The notes beneath the pieces were generated by a model. That model had not been told where the DNA came from, did no database searches, and saw only the letters and a list, made by a program, of their open reading frames with translations. Below, piece by piece: positions 57,501 to 64,000 of a stretch of DNA of 64,000 nt. The DNA is from Byssovorax sp. Its GTDB lineage: Bacteria; Myxococcota_A; Polyangia; Polyangiales; Polyangiaceae. Each line of letters opens with the position of its first letter. Positions within the stretch are counted from its first letter, which is position 1. The stretch lies in assembly GCA_025362495.1 (NCBI GenBank), contig JANYGI010000126.1:117815-181814 (forward strand). The letters are read 5' to 3'. The position numbers and the translations under genes were made by a program.

Positions 57501-58491
57501 CGGCAACAGCTTCCTCGAAGGACGGCGCAACGAGGGCGCGTTGGCGGAGAAGAGCATCGCTTCGGAGAGTTTCGACGACGAGCCGCGTTTCCCCCACGCC
57601 GGGCGCGCCGATAAGCCAAGCGACACGGCCGTAGGGATCGTCGGTGTCCGCAGTCAGCAACGAGCGGAGCTGATCCTGAATTGTCGTGCGCTTCGGGTCG
57701 AGCACAAATGGCGGCGTCCCACGGTCCCGATCATGGTAAAATCGCCACTGGTCCAGCATGAGAAGGCCGGGTATCGGTGCGGCTGCTAGCTTGTTGCGGA
57801 GCGCAAGTGACAGCTCGTTCGGCTTGCGACAGCAAATGTAGTCTTTGAGATCATTCGCGTCGACGATGCGTATCCTGTCGATTGGATTCGACGCGCCGGG
57901 CGCTATCGTGCGCATGCGATCGCCGTATATTTCTTCGAGCTGATCCGTGAGTGTCTTGCCTGGCGCTGATAACGGGATGGACGTGCTCGCTCCCTTGGTC
58001 TTCAGCGTAGATTTGGCGAGCTTCTTTTTCAGGCTCTTCTTCGCGGATTTATTTCCCGGCGAAGTCGGGCCCCGGTCGATGGGTAGATTGACCAGAACAA
58101 CAAAATATCCGCCTCCGTGGAGGGCATCAAGCGCCCAAGGGCTGCCGTTGCGTGCCTCGTCGAGCACGGTTTTTTGCCAGTTTGCTCCGGTCTTGCAGCT
58201 GAAGACCGTGTATGCGACGAGATCTCCCGTGAGCGGAGCCACGTTCCACTCAGCGCGAAAGTCTGCGTTTGATTTCCTAGGAGGGCTCTTGATCCGAAGG
58301 CCAAGATCCTTCCCGGGCGAATACTTCGCGGGTGGGCCCTCGAACACGTGGTCCTCGGAATGACGATCCTTGCTCTCGAGCGAGATTAGCTCGGAGCACA
58401 GCCCCTCGAACTCGCCAGGGTCGAGTTGTCGTAGCGCATCGGGCGAAACGTCGTCCCAGCCGAGACTCCAGCGCGAGGTGCCATTTGCCAT
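54585..58491 (-). pseudogene. Large STAND-type NTPase with N-terminal nuclease-like domain (Avs-like), frameshifted at a C7 tract
   Basis: Two ORFs (57328-58491 and 54585-57626) join into one ~1300-codon gene. Residues ~20-150 (FEGLCSELISLESKD, SPGKDLGLRI, AYTVFSCKTGANW) resemble a PD-(D/E)XK nuclease. The NTPase follows with P-loop LIGAPGVGETRL near 295, where Glu replaces the catalytic Lys, and Walker B TAILIVDDCP near 348. At that point GACTGCCCCCCCGG (G7 at 57433-57439 on +) shifts the frame. With six C the protein reads DDCPPEGLEALMPWLTS and continues in the second ORF. The next ~900 residues are helical repeats, as in the sensor part of antiviral STAND proteins. The gene is visibly richer in A/T than its surroundings and separates kbl from tdh. 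Phase variation, decay or sequencing error are all possible. Confidence 0.7.
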
Positions 58492-58651
58492 GCCAGGAGC
58501 CTCGCACGAGGATTTCCATGCCGCTACCCGGAAGCGACTACGCTGGCACTCGCAGCTCTGCGTTCGCTCGCCTGCCCGAGGCGGTGTCGCTCATTCGCGG
58601 TTCGGACGCCCGCTGGGGCCACCCGTATGCGGTGCGGGTTTTCGCGGCGCC

Positions 58652-58840
58652 AACCTCGTCCAGACGACCTTTCGGGCGATCGACCGGGGCCTCGACCACG
58701 CCCCGGCGATTTGCAGGGCGATGCTTCGGCGGTCCGACCTCGCCCGGGCGACCAGCAGCGCGAAGGTTTGGGGGTTCTGATCTCGCCGACGCGACGTGCA
58801 GGTCGATCGGTAGGGGTTCCGACCTCGTCAGGAGCAGCGA
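58652..58840. repeat. Degenerate 42-bp tandem repeat
   Basis: Units begin at 58652, 58694, 58736, 58779 and 58821 (42, 42, 43, 42 bp). Each starts with a form of GACCTCGCC and contains a GGCGA-like block near base 12-26; units 3 and 4 end GGGGTTCT and GGGGTTCC. The repeats fill the gap between the NTPase start and the tdh stop. The short ORFs here in several frames have a 14-residue period only because of the repeat and are not called as genes. Nothing else is seen in the 384-bp gap. Confidence 0.65.
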
Positions 58841-58875
58841 CGGCCACTGATCCCCACGCGATGCGCGCGCGCCGG

Positions 58876-60045
58876 TCAGTACGTGATGACGACCTTGGGA
58901 TAGGTCGAGATCGCCTTCTGGAAGTCGTCCTTGTCGTACTCGTCGAACTTGAACATCGTGCCTTCGCCGCGGTTCAAGATGACCTCCCAGATCAGATCGT
59001 GGATGTTGGGATCGCGCGACTCGAGGAGGTGCCGGGTGATGTGCCAGGTCTCGAAGATGCGGCGGCCGATCACGCTGTGGAGGCTGATGCCATCGACGAT
59101 CAGGCGGTCGAAGTTCTCGATCACGGCGTCGCCCGTCTTCAGGCCGAAGAGGATGACGTCGCCGCCGCGACGAACGGAGTGGATCGCGTTGTTGACGCTG
59201 GAGTTGATGCCCGTCATCTCGAGGACGACGTCGACGCCGACGCCGTCGGTGAGCTTGCGAATGCGGGCCGTGAGCTCGGGATCGCTCTCGTGCGAGTGGC
59301 CGTTCTTCGCGGGCTCGGGGCGGAGGACGACGTCGGCGCCGAGGCGGCGGGCCATCTCGGCGTGGTTCTCCATCGGCTCGACACCGATGACGTAGATGGC
59401 GCCCATGGCGCGGGCGATGGCGATGGCGAAGAGGCCAATCGTCCCGCAGCCGACGATGGCGACGCGCTTGCCGCGCAAATTCACCTTGGTGCAGGCGTGG
59501 ACGGCGTTGCCGAAGGGCTCTTGCACCGCGGCGACCTCGGGGCGAATCCGCTCCAGGTTGGTGCGCCAGATCGTCTTGGCGGGGAGCTTCACGACCTCGG
59601 CGAAGCAGCCGTCCTCGCTGATGCCGATGATCTTGTCGTCGGCGCAAACGTGGGTCTCGCCGATACGGCACTGGTAGCAGGCGCCACAGATGATGTGGCT
59701 CTCGGTGGTGACGACGTCACCCACCTCGATGCCATAGGCGCGCCGCGCCTCGGTGCCCGCCGCGACGACGCGGCCGAGCAGCTCGTGCCCGATGACGCGC
59801 TTGTCCTTGTGGTCGCGATCGAGCGACTTCATGATCATGTCTTTGAAGGACGACCGGAACCAGATCCCGCGGTCCGAGCCGCAGAACCCGGTCATCATCG
59901 GCTTCACGAGCACGCTGGCGCGGTCGTGATAGTCCTTCGTTTCGTCGAGTATCGGGCGCTCGACCTCGGTCTTTCGCAGGCCGACAGTCTTGTCCCACTC
60001 GTCGGTGGAACGGTCGTACGTGAGCGCCAACATCCTGTCAGTCAT
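58876..60045 (-). CDS. Zinc-dependent medium-chain dehydrogenase, threonine 3-dehydrogenase-like
   Basis: A 389-aa MDR-family protein. The catalytic zinc site shows GFCGSD and VIGHELLGRVV; the structural zinc Cys set is ICGACYQCRIGETHVC. The Rossmann motif is VAIVGCGTIGLFAIAIARAMGA. The product resembles Tdh-type polyol/threonine dehydrogenases but is ~45 residues longer than E. coli Tdh owing to N-terminal additions (WFRSSFKDMIMKSLDRDHKD). Assignment to threonine rests on the nearby kbl, since Tdh makes the 2-amino-3-ketobutyrate that Kbl uses. Sugar or alcohol substrates remain possible. A 10-bp hairpin lies upstream. Confidence 0.82.
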   Translation of the reverse strand: MTDRMLALTYDRSTDEWDKTVGLRKTEVERPILDETKDYHDRASVLVKPMMTGFCGSDRGIWFRSSFKDMIMKSLDRDHKDKRVIGHELLGRVVAAGTEARRAYGIEVGDVVTTESHIICGACYQCRIGETHVCADDKIIGISEDGCFAEVVKLPAKTIWRTNLERIRPEVAAVQEPFGNAVHACTKVNLRGKRVAIVGCGTIGLFAIAIARAMGAIYVIGVEPMENHAEMARRLGADVVLRPEPAKNGHSHESDPELTARIRKLTDGVGVDVVLEMTGINSSVNNAIHSVRRGGDVILFGLKTGDAVIENFDRLIVDGISLHSVIGRRIFETWHITRHLLESRDPNIHDLIWEVILNRGEGTMFKFDEYDKDDFQKAISTYPKVVITY

Positions 60046-60072
60046 GGGACCTCGATGCCTGTGGGGAACTGC

Positions 60073-60096
60073 CCCGCTCTCCTAGTGGAGAGCGGG
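60073..60096. terminator. Perfect hairpin CCCGCTCTCC-TAGT-GGAGAGCGGG
   Basis: A 10-bp perfect stem with a 4-nt loop lies between the SH3-like lipoprotein stop and the dehydrogenase start, both on the minus strand. A TGTTTGT follows only on the plus strand. It probably separates the two transcripts or shapes the dehydrogenase leader. Confidence 0.55.
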
Positions 60097-60121
60097 TGTT
60101 TGTCCAGGCGCTCTGTTCGCC

Positions 60122-60655
60122 TCAGTGGCGGGGCTTGATCACGATGCCGGGGCGCACGCGCGTGCCGGCGTCGGCGGGCGGGGGAGGCGGGGCGCCCGCG
60201 TCGACCACGACCACCGGGGCCGTCGTCGTGGTGGTCGTCGTCGGGGCCGGGCTCGTGCCGAGGCGGGGATCGCTCACGCCGCCGCGCAGCTCGATCCAGC
60301 CGGGGGAGAGCTGGCCGACGCCCGTGGGGAACTCGATCAGGAACCAGTTGGAGTAGCTGGCCTTGATGTTGATCCAGGTGCCGACGCTGACGTGGCCAAT
60401 CGTGTTGGAGTTGTTGTCGGCGCCCTGCTTGACCGTGAACGACTGCAGCGTCTGCCGGGTGATGCTGCCCATGTTGACCTGGCCCGGGTAGCTCGTGACT
60501 TCGCCGGCGGCCGGCGCAGCCGCGACGGGCGGGGTCCCGATGGTGGCGCCCGAGCTGTCCGGGGCCGTGCCCGCGGGATCAGACTTCTTGCAGGCAACGA
60601 CGTTGATCGCCAGCGAGGCAACCATCATGAGCGTGAGCGTGGTCTTGATCGACAT
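60122..60655 (-). CDS. SH3-like lipoprotein
   Basis: A 177-aa protein with signal peptide MSIKTTLTLMMVASLAINVVAC and lipobox NVVAC-KK. After a Pro/Ala/Ser linker, residues ~55-130 (GQVNMGSITRQTLQSFTVKQ, HVSVGTWINIKASYSNWFLI, PGWIELRG) look like a bacterial SH3 domain: G-x-W near the middle and a closing WIE strand. The tail is Thr/Pro/Val low complexity. Such domains bind peptidoglycan peptides. It lies 135 bp downstream of lepB on the same strand. Confidence 0.75.
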   Translation of the reverse strand: MSIKTTLTLMMVASLAINVVACKKSDPAGTAPDSSGATIGTPPVAAAPAAGEVTSYPGQVNMGSITRQTLQSFTVKQGADNNSNTIGHVSVGTWINIKASYSNWFLIEFPTGVGQLSPGWIELRGGVSDPRLGTSPAPTTTTTTTAPVVVVDAGAPPPPPADAGTRVRPGIVIKPRH

Positions 60656-60790
60656 GCGTCTTTTCCTCCGTCGGCGCAGAGCCCCGCCGCGGCCGCAGGC
60701 TACAACAAGACCGCGCGGAGCACGCTACTTTCCGATCAAGGAATCGAGCGAAACGCGCTCGGTGAGATTGGCCCCATGGCCGCTCGTCGA

Positions 60791-62251
<1,461 letters not shown>

Positions 62252-62328
62252 GAGGAGGCTTATGTATACGCCGCCGTGGTGAGGGGCAAGCAGAGCGCGG
62301 GGCCTGCCCCTGAATTCAGCGCGGTGCT

Positions 62329-63393
62329 TCAGTCTTCGAGCGTGATGACGTAGCTGACGAGCGCGGCGCGATCGTCCTTGGCGAACCCCGGCGGGGCCGA
62401 TCGTCCGGCCGTCGCGGTGTTGTCCAGGACGAGGTAGTACGAGCCCGGCGCGAGCGGCAGCGATCGATGCCAGATGGGCCCGGAGAACACCGTCTCGTCG
62501 AGCGCCGGCGTCCCCGGCGGCGGGGTCGTGGCCGCCTGCGTCGTGTACGTCTGGAGCCAGGGCTCGCCCATGTAGCGGGGAACGACGAGGAGATCCGCGC
62601 CGGGCGCGCCGTCGACCGAGAGCGTGACGCCGAGCTTCGCGCCCTTGGGCACCTCGTAAGGACCCAGGAAATCCCGCTGATTCTGGTGAATTTCGCAGCG
62701 CTCGTTCTCGAGCACGGGGTGGCCGCTCGCGTCGGGTTTGTACGGCAGCGTCGGGTGCTCGCCCTTCTCGATCACGCCGAGGCCGAACTCGACGTCGCCG
62801 CTCGATTTGCGGATCACGGTGAAGCCCTTGGCGATCTCGCCGCGCATGATCTGGCTGCCGAGATCGTTGGCCACGTTCCCGCTGCCCGCGATGAGGTTGA
62901 TCCCGCCGAGCGGCGTCGCCACCTGCGGCTGCTCGACGAGCTTGATCGTGAACGCGGCGGCCGACGTCGATTTCTGGCGGAAGTACACGTACATCGTGGA
63001 TCCATCCATCAAAAAGTCGGTGTCGTACTCGACCGATCCGCTGGCCTCGAAGCTCATCCGCTGCGTGAGGTTCGTCCACACCCAGCCGAAGCCGCCGAAG
63101 GTGACGGCGAGGTTGCCCGTGGCGAGGGGCGCGACCTGGCAGTTGGTGGCGTGGAAGCGGCCGATGATCGGGTCCTCTTCGTGGAGCTTGAGCGGCAGGC
63201 TTCGCTTGTAGACCTCCTCGCAGATCTTGCTCGTTCCGAAGCCCAGGATCGCCTTGCGCAGGGCGAGGTTGCCCGGGTCGTTGACGACGCCGGGGAACAG
63301 GCCGAGCGCGGTCTGGCCGCAGCTGGCGCCGACCGCGAACGAGGCGAAGAGGGCGAACGAGAGCAGGCGGAGCGCGGCGACCCGGGTCGACAT
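62329..63393 (-). CDS. Exported protein of unknown function
   Basis: A 354-aa protein with a signal peptide LLSFALFASFAVGASCGQTALG; the SC could be a lipobox (VGAS-C) of weak fit. The mature part is rich in beta-like segments (LAVTFGGFGWVWTNLTQRMS, YDTDFLMDGSTMYVYFRQKS, GSYYLVLDNTATAG), with few Cys. It begins with a segment NDPGNLALRKAILGFG. No family recognised. It is 77 bp upstream of lepB and divergent from gpsA across 41 bp. Confidence 0.72.
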   Translation of the reverse strand: MSTRVAALRLLSFALFASFAVGASCGQTALGLFPGVVNDPGNLALRKAILGFGTSKICEEVYKRSLPLKLHEEDPIIGRFHATNCQVAPLATGNLAVTFGGFGWVWTNLTQRMSFEASGSVEYDTDFLMDGSTMYVYFRQKSTSAAAFTIKLVEQPQVATPLGGINLIAGSGNVANDLGSQIMRGEIAKGFTVIRKSSGDVEFGLGVIEKGEHPTLPYKPDASGHPVLENERCEIHQNQRDFLGPYEVPKGAKLGVTLSVDGAPGADLLVVPRYMGEPWLQTYTTQAATTPPPGTPALDETVFSGPIWHRSLPLAPGSYYLVLDNTATAGRSAPPGFAKDDRAALVSYVITLED

Positions 63394-63434
63394 AGGCGCG
63401 CGAGCATAGCCGATGGGGTGGTAGGCTCGCGCGC

Positions 63435-64000
63435 ATGATGAACGTCGCCGTTCTGGGCGCGGGCGCGTGGGGTACCGCTCTCGCGAAGCTGCTCGCCGAC
63501 AAGCACTTCCCCACGAAGCTCTGGTCGCACCGCGCCGACCTCGTGGCGCAGATCAACGAAGGCCACGTCAACGCGCGCTACCTGCCGACGGCCGAGCTGC
63601 CCGCGAACCTCGTCGCCAGCCACGATCTCGAAGAGGTGCTGCGCGGCGCCGAGCTGGTCGTCACGGTCGTGCCGTCGCACGCGCTCCGCGGCGTGATGCG
63701 CGAGGCGCGCCCGTTCATGCCCGCAAATGCCTTGATTTGCAGCGCGACGAAGGGCATCGAGAACGACTCGCTCGCGCTGATGAGCGAGGTGCTGCTGCAG
63801 GAGCTCGGGCACACCACGCAGCCGCGCCTCACGTACCTCTCGGGGCCGAGCTTCGCGAAAGAGGTCGCGCAGCGCCAGCCGACGGTCGTCGTCGTCGCGG
63901 GCACGAGCGAGCTCGAGACCGAGGCCGTGCAGCGCGCCTTCGCCACCGACAGGTTCCGCGTCTACTCGTCGTCGGACGTCACGGGCGTCGAGATCGGCGG
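63435..64000 (+). CDS. gpsA: NAD(P)-dependent glycerol-3-phosphate dehydrogenase GpsA (N-terminal part)
   Basis: The gene runs off the right edge and is absent from the ORF track because it has no stop in the window. The start is ATG-ATG at 63435. MMNVAVLGAGAWGTALAKLL is the dinucleotide-binding motif, VVTVVPSHALR and ICSATKGIEND follow, and YLSGPSFAKEVA is the family's active-site region. GpsA reduces dihydroxyacetone phosphate to sn-glycerol 3-phosphate for phospholipid synthesis in the cytoplasm. 188 codons are visible; the substrate-binding C-terminal domain is outside the window. Confidence 0.95.
   Translation, partial: MMNVAVLGAGAWGTALAKLLADKHFPTKLWSHRADLVAQINEGHVNARYLPTAELPANLVASHDLEEVLRGAELVVTVVPSHALRGVMREARPFMPANALICSATKGIENDSLALMSEVLLQELGHTTQPRLTYLSGPSFAKEVAQRQPTVVVVAGTSELETEAVQRAFATDRFRVYSSSDVTGVEIG

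Noticed and set aside
58332-58850. 172-aa and 136-aa ORFs between the NTPase and tdh
   Set aside because: They are translations of the 42-bp tandem repeat and antisense of the NTPase start.

Overview
The window is a very GC-rich chromosomal segment, most consistent with a myxobacterium of the Polyangium/Sorangium type. The grounds are eukaryote-like Ser/Thr kinases with long low-complexity linkers, a PknK-like kinase-ATPase-TPR protein, RCC1-repeat and Cys-rich lipoproteins, a GYF-domain membrane protein, many lipoproteins with Ser/Thr/Gly tails after the lipobox, and a sigma-54 activator. No rRNA, tRNA, transposase, phage module or CRISPR array was seen.

Layout. 1-6.6 kb: the end of a sigma-54 activator, a ferritin-like/4Fe-4S/double-CDGSH fusion, repeats, a TonB receptor, and an FHA-transglutaminase protein transcribed behind a PknK-like kinase (to 10.5 kb). 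10.6-14.2 kb: metal-ion homeostasis, with a yybP-ykoY-type manganese riboswitch upstream of a GDT1/TMEM165-family exporter, then MgtE and a response regulator. 14.3-25.4 kb: an RCC1 lipoprotein, mnmA, a lipoprotein, a Ser/Thr kinase, a TrmA/RumA-type RNA methyltransferase, a 64-aa Cys protein, tilS and ftsH, closed by a bidirectional terminator. 25.5-36 kb: an AlgE-like porin, membrane and lipoprotein genes, a GYF-domain protein, comF and an EEP-family phosphohydrolase. 36-40 kb: an accessory patch with Uma2, unknown ORFs, an XRE repressor and a decayed ATPase-HNH pair resembling the Septu (PtuAB) defence module. 40-47 kb: lipoproteins, including one with an in-frame stop and one frameshifted FG-GAP remnant, a GST and HupE/UreJ. 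47.5-53 kb: a DUF4331 locus in which one DUF4331 protein is whole and another is split over two adjacent genes. 53-60 kb: kbl and a tdh-like dehydrogenase (threonine to glycine) separated by a more A/T-rich ~3.9 kb gene. That gene encodes a large NTPase, probably a STAND/Avs-like defence protein, with a frameshift in a C7 tract and Glu where the P-loop Lys should be. 60-64 kb: an SH3-like lipoprotein, lepB, an exported protein and the start of gpsA.

The most interesting items are the NTPase between kbl and tdh, the split DUF4331 locus with TPR, beta-propeller and HupE neighbours, the manganese riboswitch with a visible switching helix, and the decayed ATPase-HNH operon. All family assignments come from motifs read by eye; no database search was run.
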